DNA of 35,369 nucleotides from Patescibacteria group bacterium. Lineage in GTDB: Bacteria; Patescibacteriota; Minisyncoccia; Phycocordibacterales; UBA12088. Under the pieces are notes generated by a model. The model was not told the DNA's origin and did no database searches. It saw nothing but the letters and a program-made list of their open reading frames with translations. The DNA lies in assembly GCA_015491245.1 (NCBI GenBank), contig WFWH01000007.1, positions 1 through 35,369 on the forward strand, given 5' to 3'. Made by a program: the position numbers and the translations under genes. Below, in pieces: positions 1 through 7,568 of this stretch; within the stretch, counting starts at the first letter, position 1, and every line of letters begins with the position of its first letter.

Positions 1-1
1 C

Positions 2-172
2 GGGATGACGGCGCTCGTAATAAAAAACGTCACCGTTCCATTTCCCGTCACCCCAGTTGCAGCCGATGAGGTTCGACTGGTCGCCACAAAACCAACAAAA
101 AGAGCAGAGCGTTTTAAGAACTTAAATCCCTGTTTTTTCCGTGACCTCAAATGGATCGGGGTCGACGGGTAA
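2..172 (+). CDS. possible 3' end of a CDS entering from the left edge (56 codons, TAA at 170-172)
   Basis: Frame 2 is open from the window edge to TAA at 170-172 (GMTALVIKNVTVPF...DLKWIGVDG*). A strong terminator starts at the stop codon. No family recognised. Confidence 0.3.
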   Translation, partial: GMTALVIKNVTVPFPVTPVAADEVRLVATKPTKRAERFKNLNPCFFRDLKWIGVDG

Positions 173-200
173 GCGGTGCACACTGTGCACCGCTTTTTCC
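171..200 (+). terminator. Rho-independent terminator
   Basis: Perfect 11-bp stem AAGCGGTGCAC-ACT-GTGCACCGCTT followed by TTTCCTTT. Confidence 0.85.
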
Positions 201-265
201 TTTAGATTTTTGCGAGGAGGCTGTTGCTGTGGTATAGTAACCGACGCCCACGAGGGAATAAATGC

Positions 266-337
266 GGCCCCTTCGTCTAGCGGTCAGGACGCCACCCTCT
301 CACGGTGGAAACACGGGTTCGATTCCCGTAGGGGTCA
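266..337 (+). tRNA. tRNA-Glu (anticodon CTC)
   Basis: Cloverleaf: acceptor GGCCCCT/AGGGGTC, anticodon stem CCACC-CTCTCAC-GGTGG with anticodon CTC, T-arm ACGGGTTCGATTCCCGT; CCA not encoded. Confidence 0.95.
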
Positions 338-347
338 CACAGAATCC

Positions 348-384
348 CCCCCGCAGTGGTGCACCACTGCGGGGGATGGTTTTT
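348..384 (+). terminator. terminator downstream of tRNA-Glu
   Basis: 28-nt perfect palindrome CCCCCGCAGTGGTGCACCACTGCGGGGG, then ATGGTTTTT. Confidence 0.85.
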
Positions 385-499
385 GCCCTCGAGTCTTGAG
401 TTTTTGTGCCTACTCTCCGAGGAATACCCCCCTGCACAACCCAATCTCTCACCCTTCTCTTCGTCCGATCTTCAGCTCGGTGCAGAAACTGAAAAGGAA

Positions 500-528
500 T
501 TGACAAACACATGACCAAGGGGTAGAGA
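500..528 (+). promoter_or_regulatory. sigma70-like promoter for the 70-aa ORF
   Basis: TTGACA (500-505), 17-nt spacer, TAGAGA (523-528). Confidence 0.5.
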
Positions 529-655
529 GGAGGTGGCTTCTGCACGCCCTGCCTCAAGAAAGTGGCGAGGAACGTATCGCCGGTTCTGCAGTAACCACAT
601 GGGTGCCAGGCGGTAAATTGCCGATACCTGCACCCCCAGCACAGGAGCGACGCAA

Positions 656-868
656 ATGGCGCGTAAAAAGCAAGGGAAGTACGAGCGTATGCTCGTCGCC
701 TACATGACAACACGCCACTGCTCAGCGAAGGAGGTATTCCTTCGCGCGTGGTACCAGAAAACAAAGCGGCTATATGACATTGCCCCGCACCGGCACCATG
801 CCCTGTGGACCCGACATCCACAGGGAGGGCTCCCCGATTACGTAAAGCGCTTTTTGGAAACGCAATGA
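656..868 (+). CDS. hypothetical basic protein, 70 aa
   Basis: ATG at 656 preceded by AGGAG (643-647) at SD spacing; upstream promoter; hairpin/T-tract downstream. No known family recognised. Confidence 0.6.
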   Translation: MARKKQGKYERMLVAYMTTRHCSAKEVFLRAWYQKTKRLYDIAPHRHHALWTRHPQGGLPDYVKRFLETQ

Positions 869-910
869 TGGTCTGCACGCAACGGCAGGTGCAGCCCGCA
901 CCTATCCTTC

Positions 911-946
911 ACCCCCCTAGCCACCAGGGCCCGGGGGTTATTTTTC
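911..946 (+). terminator. probable terminator after 70-aa ORF
   Basis: ACCCCC...GGGGGT stem followed by TATTTTTCTT. Confidence 0.5.
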
Positions 947-1046
947 TTGGATAGAAAAGCCCGCACGCTGCTGTGTTGCCGTTTTTTTGGAGCAACACGT
1001 ACGCACACACTCGCCGTATCAATACAACCTACCGTTGAGGATTTTG

Positions 1047-1091
1047 CAAAAAACAAAAAAATGGGCCGGTGAAGCAATGCTTCTCCGGCCC
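1047..1091 (-). terminator. minus-strand Rho-independent terminator
   Basis: Interrupted 12-bp stem (GGGCCGG.GAAGC/GCTTC.CCGGCCC, 1063-1091) followed on the minus strand by ATTTTTTTGTTTTTT. Confidence 0.75.
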
Positions 1092-1107
1092 CAATTTCCC
1101 TCTGGCC
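1047..1107 (-). ncRNA. candidate short minus-strand transcript (~60 nt) ending in an intrinsic terminator
   Basis: Minus strand: TTTACC (1138-1143), 18-nt spacer, TATAGT (1114-1119), predicted TSS ~1107, then GGGCCGGAGAAGCattGCTTCACCGGCCC hairpin and ATTTTTTTGTTTTTT. No ORF lies between. Confidence 0.3.
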
Positions 1108-1253
1108 AGTACCACTATAGCAGCATATCCGTGCGCGGGTAAAGTGGAGACACCCACAACATCGCACCAAATGCGCTGCCGCCTGATACGGCACCGCAAG
1201 CAATCCATGCGCGCCGCGCGCACCTTGGCCTATTTTATATCCCCATACCATGG

Positions 1254-1283
1254 TTGACTTTTAATACCCCACAGGGGTATATT
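1254..1283 (+). promoter_or_regulatory. promoter with embedded CsoR/CstR-type operator
   Basis: -35 TTGACT (1254-1259), 18-nt spacer, -10 TATATT (1278-1283). Perfect inverted repeat ATACCCC-ACA-GGGGTAT at 1264-1280 fills the spacer. Confidence 0.7.
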
Positions 1284-1289
1284 GCAGGC

Positions 1290-1691
1290 ATGGGAGCAGC
1301 ATCATCGCACCCAACGGGCCGCCGCGGCTCTAGGCGCGGCAGCCGCTCCGTGCTCGCAAGTTTTGAAATATCCCCGAGTACCGTTGCGGATAAAATCGCG
1401 CGCGGGGAAGACTTTATTCTTGTGGACGTGCGCCGCCCGGAAGAGTATGCGGCACTGCACCTTAAAGGCGCGCAGCTTTTACCGGTGGAAGAACTTTCCG
1501 CCGCTTCACTGGCACACATCGGGTTGGGGAGCGACATGAAAAACAAAGAAATTATCGTTTATTGCCGCAGCGGCGTGCGCAGCAAAACCGCGTATGACAT
1601 TATGACTTCACTGGGTTACCATAACGTAAAAAGTATTGCCGGCGGCATGCTCCGCTGGACCAAGGAACGTCATCCTTTTATTGAAACGTAA
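1290..1691 (+). CDS. rhodanese-domain protein (sulfurtransferase)
   Basis: ILVDVRRPEEYAALHLKGAQLLP...IIVYCRSGVRSKTAYDIMTSLGYHNVKSIAGGMLRW; active-site loop CRSGVRS. ATG at 1290 chosen because the TTG at 1254 is the -35 box. Confidence 0.9.
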   Translation: MGAASSHPTGRRGSRRGSRSVLASFEISPSTVADKIARGEDFILVDVRRPEEYAALHLKGAQLLPVEELSAASLAHIGLGSDMKNKEIIVYCRSGVRSKTAYDIMTSLGYHNVKSIAGGMLRWTKERHPFIET

Positions 1692-1713
1692 TGTAGTAAA
1701 CCGCCGCTTTTCC

Positions 1714-3747
1714 ATGCACCCCCGCACATCAGACACCCACCCGCATCATGCCCACCACCATGCCGGTCACCACGCGCCCGGTATGGGGCACGGCAGCGCC
1801 GAAGAATTTTTGCGGCGCTTTTGGATCGTCACGTTCCTTCTCATTCCCCTGCTCTTCACTAACGAAACCGTGGCGGGGCTCATGGGTATTGCGCCGCTCC
1901 CGTTTTCGCGTTGGATTGGCTTCGGCATCGCAACGGTGATTTTCGGGTTTTCCCTCGTGTTCTTCCAGCATGCGTGGCATGAAATACGCGCACGCCGCTT
2001 TGGCATGATGACGCTGGTGAGTTTGGCGGTGGGATCGGGGTATCTCTTTTCGGCCGCCTCCACCTTTCTTCCCTCGCTGGAAGTGGAGTTTTATCTTGAA
2101 ATTGCCACACTTATCTGGGTGCTACTCTTCGGGCATTACCTGGAAGCGCGCTCCGGCGCCGCCGCGGGAAACGCACTCCAAGAAGTCGCAAAACTGCTTC
2201 CCAAAAAAGCGCACAAGCTGATTGACGGGAAAGAGGTTGCCGTGGACATCGGCGCGCTCCAAGAAGGCGACATCGTGCTGGTAAAACCCGGAGAAAAAAT
2301 TCCCGCAGACGGCCGTATCATGGAAGGTTCCGCCAACGTGGATGAATCGTTGGTAAGCGGAGAATCCAAGCCGGTGGAGAAGCAAAAAGGTGACGAAGTG
2401 GTCGCGGGATCCATTTGCTTGGACGGCGCGCTCACCGTAACACTCACGCGCGTAGGCGCGCACTCCACCATCGGTCAAATTCAGACCCTTATCGCAGAGG
2501 CGCAGGGGACCAAGCCGCGCTCACAGCGTATTGCCGACCGCGCTTCGGCGGTGCTCACCTTTGTGGCGGCACTCACCGCACTCCTTACCATCCTGGTGTG
2601 GACGGCGCTGCTGGGCAAGCCGTTCGTATTCGCAATTACCCTCGCCATTACCGTATTGGTCATCGCCTGCCCCCATGCGCTAGGGCTCGCTATTCCCACC
2701 GTGACCACCATTACCACCTCGCTTGCGGTGAAAAACGGCGTATTCATAAAAAATCTCGCAAAAATAGAAGTGCTGCGCAAAGCCGATTATGTGGTATTTG
2801 ATAAGACCGGCACCCTTACCAAAGGTTCATTTGAGGTGCATGAGGTGGCGCCAGCACCGGGGGTATCTCCCGAACAGCTCTTGGCGGCCGCCGCCTCTAT
2901 TGAGGCGCATTCCTCTCATATCATAGGGCACGCCATTGTCCGCGAGGCACAAAAAAGAGGCGTGGTCCTGCAGGAAGCAGCCGAGGTAAAGAACATCGCC
3001 GGCAAGGGCATTACCGCGGTATGGGGCAACACGCGCTATGCGGCGGGCAATCGCGCGCTCATGGAGGATCTGGGACTGCGCCTTGACAACGCGCTAGAGC
3101 AAAAAGCGCGTTCGTTTGCCGCGCGGGGCGAAACCATTGTCTATGTCGCCGATGCACGCCAAGTATTGGGCGTCATTTCCCTTACCGACACCATCAAGCC
3201 CGAATCCTATGAAGCGGTTAAAAAACTCCACGAGTTGGGGGTAAAGGTGGCCATGCTCACAGGCGATAACGAAAAGGTGGCGCGAGGTGTCGCGGAAGCA
3301 TTGGGTATAGACACGTATTTTGCCGAGGTGCTGCCCCAAGACAAATATACGCATATCAAATCGCTCCAAGAAAAAGGCAACGTGGTGCTCATGGTGGGAG
3401 ACGGTGTGAATGATGCGCCCGCCCTCACACAAGCCGACGTGGGTATCGCCATCGGGGCGGGAACCGATGTTGCGGTGGAGGCGGGAGATGTGGTGCTCAC
3501 ACGCAACAACCCCTTGGATATCGTGCGCCTCATCAAACTCGCGCGCGCAGTATATCGAAAGATGATACAAAACCTCGTGTGGGCGCTCGGCTATAACGTG
3601 GTGGCAATCCCCGCGGCGGCGGGTGCGTTTGCCGCGTGGGGCATATTTCTCCGCCCGGAAGTGGGCGCCCTCCTAATGAGCTTGTCCACGGTCATTGTGG
3701 TGGTAAACGCGCTGACATTGAGGAGTATTGACCTTGAGCGCGCATAG
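1714..3747 (+). CDS. copB: CopB-type heavy-metal translocating P-type ATPase
   Basis: His-rich N-terminus (HPHHAHHHAGHHAPGMGHG), CPH motif in the transport helix (VIACPHALGLAIPTV), phosphorylation motif DKTGTLTKG, hinge MVGDGVNDAPAL. Confidence 0.93.
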   Translation: MHPRTSDTHPHHAHHHAGHHAPGMGHGSAEEFLRRFWIVTFLLIPLLFTNETVAGLMGIAPLPFSRWIGFGIATVIFGFSLVFFQHAWHEIRARRFGMMTLVSLAVGSGYLFSAASTFLPSLEVEFYLEIATLIWVLLFGHYLEARSGAAAGNALQEVAKLLPKKAHKLIDGKEVAVDIGALQEGDIVLVKPGEKIPADGRIMEGSANVDESLVSGESKPVEKQKGDEVVAGSICLDGALTVTLTRVGAHSTIGQIQTLIAEAQGTKPRSQRIADRASAVLTFVAALTALLTILVWTALLGKPFVFAITLAITVLVIACPHALGLAIPTVTTITTSLAVKNGVFIKNLAKIEVLRKADYVVFDKTGTLTKGSFEVHEVAPAPGVSPEQLLAAAASIEAHSSHIIGHAIVREAQKRGVVLQEAAEVKNIAGKGITAVWGNTRYAAGNRALMEDLGLRLDNALEQKARSFAARGETIVYVADARQVLGVISLTDTIKPESYEAVKKLHELGVKVAMLTGDNEKVARGVAEALGIDTYFAEVLPQDKYTHIKSLQEKGNVVLMVGDGVNDAPALTQADVGIAIGAGTDVAVEAGDVVLTRNNPLDIVRLIKLARAVYRKMIQNLVWALGYNVVAIPAAAGAFAAWGIFLRPEVGALLMSLSTVIVVVNALTLRSIDLERA

Positions 3748-3941
3748 CATACCGCACTCCCTTGCGCCATCCCCGAAATTAGGCATCGGTTGAAACGAGT
3801 TTGTGCCCGGGCATGGAATATGGGATTATAAGAGCGTGTGCCGTAGCACGCACTGCACCGCAACGGCGCACACTCGCATGCCGCAGTGCACCATCAAGTG
3901 GTTGAGCCTGCACTACCGCTTACTCAGTCTGTTGTTACTTC

Positions 3942-4748
3942 ATGGAACCAGAAAATATCAGCGCGACCATCTCGCCGCAATCACCTGATGTGCAGCGCAG
4001 CGACGGCGCGTCGCGCACCGCACGGACATCATCTGTTTTTGCGATACCCCTTTCCATCATTATTGCGGGTGCGATGATTGCCGGCGCAGTTATATATACC
4101 AACGGACGGCCTTCCGGCTTGGAAAATGCGCCTGTGGGCGCGCGGCAGGCAGCGGCGCCCCAGCCGAGTGGGTCCACCGATGCAGTGCGCCCCATAGGGA
4201 AAGAAGACCATATTCGTGGTAATCCTAACGCTCCGGTAAAAATAGTAGAATACTCGGATTATGAGTGCCCATTCTGCAAACGGTTTCATCCCACCATGCG
4301 CCGCGTCATGGACGAGTATGGCAAAAAGGGGCAAGTGGCGTGGGTGTACCGTCATTTTCCGTTAGAACAGCTGCATCCCGTAAAGGCGCGCGCCGAGGCC
4401 GTGGCATCCGAATGTGTGAATGAGCTGGGCGGCAATGAAGCGTTTTGGCAATTTACCGACCGCTTTTTTGAGCTCACTCCCTCTAACAACCGCACAGACA
4501 TTGAAACGGTGATTCCGCAGATAATCGCGGAAATAGGGCTTGATGCGCAAAAATTTGAAGCGTGCACTAAAAGTGGGCGCTACGACGCGCATATTGACGA
4601 CGATATCCGCAACGCGCTGGAAACCGGCGGCCGCGGCACGCCGTGGAGCATAGTAATAGCCCCGAACGGCAAGACCTTTCCTCTCAGCGGCGCCCAACCC
4701 TATGCGGCGGTGCGCCAGCTTATTGAAATTGCCCTTGCGCAACAGTAG
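3942..4748 (+). CDS. membrane-anchored DsbA-like thioredoxin (Thioredoxin_4 family)
   Basis: N-terminal anchor SVFAIPLSIIIAGAMIAGAVIY, active site YECPFCKRFHP, C-terminal GTPWSIVIAPNG cis-Pro-like segment. Confidence 0.9.
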   Translation: MEPENISATISPQSPDVQRSDGASRTARTSSVFAIPLSIIIAGAMIAGAVIYTNGRPSGLENAPVGARQAAAPQPSGSTDAVRPIGKEDHIRGNPNAPVKIVEYSDYECPFCKRFHPTMRRVMDEYGKKGQVAWVYRHFPLEQLHPVKARAEAVASECVNELGGNEAFWQFTDRFFELTPSNNRTDIETVIPQIIAEIGLDAQKFEACTKSGRYDAHIDDDIRNALETGGRGTPWSIVIAPNGKTFPLSGAQPYAAVRQLIEIALAQQ

Positions 4749-4763
4749 TTTCAATCAGCACCT

Positions 4764-5315
4764 ATGACACTGAAAGCGGCTCTGATGCGCGTATTCTCTC
4801 GCCCTTGGTACCTTGCGCTGGCGGCGGGAACTGCCGCCGTAGTGTTCGCTTTTTCCGTCCTCTTGCCCAATATTTCCCTCGTTGCCAAAGTGGCAACGGA
4901 TTCGGGCATTCCGCTCTCGCAGAAGGTGCGCGTGGTAGGCAGCCTGTTCGGATCCATTGGCACCAACTTTACCGCCGTCTCGGCGACGTACACCTTTGCC
5001 ATCGCGCTGCTCTTGGGAGTGAACCTCTCCCTCTTTACCTTTTACCTGCGGGACAACCGTGCGCCGCACAGTGCAGCAAAAAGCGCATCGTGGAGTGTCG
5101 GCGGCTTGGCGAGCGGCCTGTTTGGCATAGGGTGCGCCGCCTGCGGCACGTTTGTACTCAGCACCCTGCTGGGTGTAGCCGGCGCCGTCGCGGTGCTCAC
5201 CCACCTCCCCTTCGGCGGCGCGGAGTTCGGTTTTCTCGGTGTGGGGCTTCTCTTATACTCCTCTTTTGCGCTTGGCAAAAAAATCGCACATTCCACGAGA
5301 ACCTGCGAGACGTAG
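4764..5315 (+). CDS. small polytopic membrane protein with intramembrane CAAC motif
   Basis: Several hydrophobic helices; GGLASGLFGIGCAACGTFVLSTLLGVAG; starts 15 nt after the DsbA-like gene. Confidence 0.8.
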   Translation: MTLKAALMRVFSRPWYLALAAGTAAVVFAFSVLLPNISLVAKVATDSGIPLSQKVRVVGSLFGSIGTNFTAVSATYTFAIALLLGVNLSLFTFYLRDNRAPHSAAKSASWSVGGLASGLFGIGCAACGTFVLSTLLGVAGAVAVLTHLPFGGAEFGFLGVGLLLYSSFALGKKIAHSTRTCET

Positions 5316-5377
5316 CGTGTCTACGACCGTGAAGCCGTACCCTTTACGCGCGCCATCCTCGGTAGTACAGTGTTGCT

Positions 5378-6034
5378 ATGCTGCGACGTTTTAAGGACAG
5401 AGAGGAGGCGGGTTTGCTTTTGGCGGACGCAGTGGAACCGTTTGCAGACGAAGGAGCGGTGGTATATGCGCTGCCGCGCGGCGGCGTGGTGGTGGGGTAC
5501 CAGGTGGCAAAAAAACTGGGCGTGCCGCTGGATATCGTGGTGGCGCGCAAAGTGGGGCACCCCGCCAATCCGGAATTTGCGGTATGTGCGGTAACGGAAG
5601 AAGGAGAAATGCTGTGCAATGAGCACGTCGCCCATCTCACCGACCGTGTATGGCTTGCCGCAGCGGCCCGCGAAGAACAAGAAGAGGCGCAGCGGAGAAG
5701 AAACGCCTACCTGCCGCAGGAACGGCACATTCCCGCAACAGGCAAAACCGCAATTCTCGTGGATGACGGAGTGGCGACCGGCCTTACACTGCAGGCTGCC
5801 CTGCAGTCCTTGCGCAAAGAGCGCCCCGCAAAAATCGTGGTCGCCGTCCCCGTTGCCCCGCATGACGTGGTGGAGGAGCTGAAAAAAGAGGCCGATGAAG
5901 TGGTGGTGCTCCTGAATGAAGCGCACTACCTCGGGGCGGTGGGCGCCTACTACGAAGACTTTCCCCAGACGACTGACGAAGAGGTCATTAAATTGCTTGC
6001 GGATACGCGCATGAGGAGCGGAGGACAGGATTGA
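5378..6034 (+). CDS. predicted phosphoribosyltransferase (type I PRTase fold)
   Basis: PRPP-binding motif TAILVDDGVATGLTLQAAL; N-terminal YALPRGGVVVGYQVAKKLGVPLDIVVARKVGHP. Confidence 0.88.
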   Translation: MLRRFKDREEAGLLLADAVEPFADEGAVVYALPRGGVVVGYQVAKKLGVPLDIVVARKVGHPANPEFAVCAVTEEGEMLCNEHVAHLTDRVWLAAAAREEQEEAQRRRNAYLPQERHIPATGKTAILVDDGVATGLTLQAALQSLRKERPAKIVVAVPVAPHDVVEELKKEADEVVVLLNEAHYLGAVGAYYEDFPQTTDEEVIKLLADTRMRSGGQD

Positions 6035-6060
6035 ATGGATAGATAGGCGAAAACAGCACA

Positions 6061-6399
6061 CTACAATTTCCGCGCTTTTTGGGCTTTTCTCTTCTCCTCT
6101 TCTTGCTTGTGCTCCAAACCGAGCTTCTCCTCTTCCAACAGGCGCACTTCCCGCGCCAAACGCGCCGCTTCGGCCTCTAACTTTTCCTTTTCCATTTCAT
6201 CGCGGCGCATTTGCTGTTTCTTCACGCGCACGCGCGAGAGCAGGTACTGTGCTTCCCGCTCCATGCGCGCAATCTCTTTTTTGGGCGCCTCAATGCGCCG
6301 TGTCACCTCCTCCAGTGCTTTTTCTTTTTCGTGCAAGTGGCGCTTGCGTATCTGCAGCCTTGCTGCCACTTCCTGCAACTGATACTGCAATGATTTCAT
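6061..6399 (-). CDS. 112-aa coiled-coil protein
   Basis: Lys/Glu-rich heptad-like sequence throughout; GGAGGAG SD-like motif upstream of ATG. Confidence 0.65.
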   Translation of the reverse strand: MKSLQYQLQEVAARLQIRKRHLHEKEKALEEVTRRIEAPKKEIARMEREAQYLLSRVRVKKQQMRRDEMEKEKLEAEAARLAREVRLLEEEKLGLEHKQEEEKRKAQKARKL

Positions 6400-6481
6400 A
6401 GCGTATGTCTCTCCTCCGCGCTCCCGCCCGCACTGTTTCTATCGGCGTTTTACCATACTGGGTGTTGTGTTTCAGTATAGC

Positions 6482-7468
6482 ATGAAGCGCTTTTTCCGAT
6501 ACCTTGTGTGCCTCTTGGGCGCAGCAGCCGCCGGCGCGTCGGGAGCGGCACTGTATCTGCATATGTCCGCCGGCGCCGCACCTGCGGCAGCACTGCGGGG
6601 GCAATCCGATACTGCCGCACGTGATGCTCTGCAATCCTCCGTGGCACAGCTTACCCAAGAGCTTTCTGCACTAAAGATCCAAGTGGCGGAACTCTCGCAG
6701 AAGCCGCGTGAAGAAATGGAGCGCCAAATGGCGCGCCAAGTGACCGGAGATAGCGCACTGGTTGAGGCGGTGGCGCGCGTGGCGCCTTCGGTGGTGTCCA
6801 TTGTCGCCGCCAAGGAAGTCTCGCGCCTCCGCGTGGAATAGGTAAATCCCTTTGGGGACGACCCATTTTTCCGCAACTTCGGCTTCCGCATACCAGTCTA
6901 TCGACAAGAAGGAACGGAAAAGCGGAAAATAGGCGCCGCATCAGGATTTATCATTACTCCAAGTGGCCTTATTGTCACCAATCGCCACGTAGTGGCCGAT
7001 CCTAACGCGGAATATACGGTCCTGCTCTCTGATGGCTCCCAAAAGCGCGCGCAGGTGCGGTATCGCGACCCCGTGCACGATTTGGCACTGCTGAATATTG
7101 AGGGAGGAGGCTACCCCGCCGCTCCCTTGGGAGATGCATCGCTCCTGCGTTTGGGAGAGCGGGTGGCAGCAATCGGAAATGCGCTGGGCGAATACGCAAA
7201 CTCCGTTTCCACCGGTATTGTCTCCGGCCTCAACCGCACTGTGGTTGCACGGGGTGCAAACGGCACACCGGTTACCCTCAGAGGGGTGCTGCAAACGGAC
7301 GCCGCCATCAATCCCGGCAATTCGGGCGGGCCGCTTATCAACCTTCGCGGCGAGGTGGTGGGGGTTAATGTTGCCACGGTTGCCGGATCAGAAAATATAG
7401 GATTTTCCATTCCCATCAACGAGGTGAAGCGGGTCCTTGCCGAAGTGATACGCGAAGCGCGGCGCTGA
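6482..7468 (+). pseudogene. HtrA/DegP-like trypsin-fold serine protease interrupted by one in-frame TAG (6839-6841)
   Basis: ORFs 6467-6841 and 6992-7468 share a frame, and 6842-6991 is also open. Readthrough gives ...VSIVAAKEVSRLRVE*VNPFGDDPFFRNFGF...; catalytic NRHVV, DLALL and NPGNSGGPL intact; no PDZ domain. Confidence 0.85.
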
Positions 7469-7528
7469 GGTGTGGCATTCCACAACTTCGTTCGCAGCTC
7501 GCTAAGAGGCATGCTGCGTTAATACACG

Positions 7529-7568
7529 CACCGCGGAGGCGCCTCACGGGCGGTGGCGCCATTCTTTT
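7529..7568 (+). terminator. probable terminator between convergent htrA-like and murF genes
   Basis: CACCGC...GCGGTG stem containing the self-complementary GAGGCGCCTC, followed by ATTCTTTTTC; overlaps the 3' end of murF. Confidence 0.5.

Noticed and set aside
300-878. 192-aa minus-strand ORF
   Set aside because: Overlaps the tRNA 3' end, its terminator and the better-supported plus-strand 70-aa ORF.
1254-1289. Upstream TTG start of the rhodanese ORF
   Set aside because: These bases are the -35, operator and -10; the predicted TSS is downstream, so translation cannot begin here.
6839-6841. TAG as a reassigned sense codon genome-wide
   Set aside because: TAG is the natural stop of copB, the DsbA-like gene and the CAAC membrane gene in this window.
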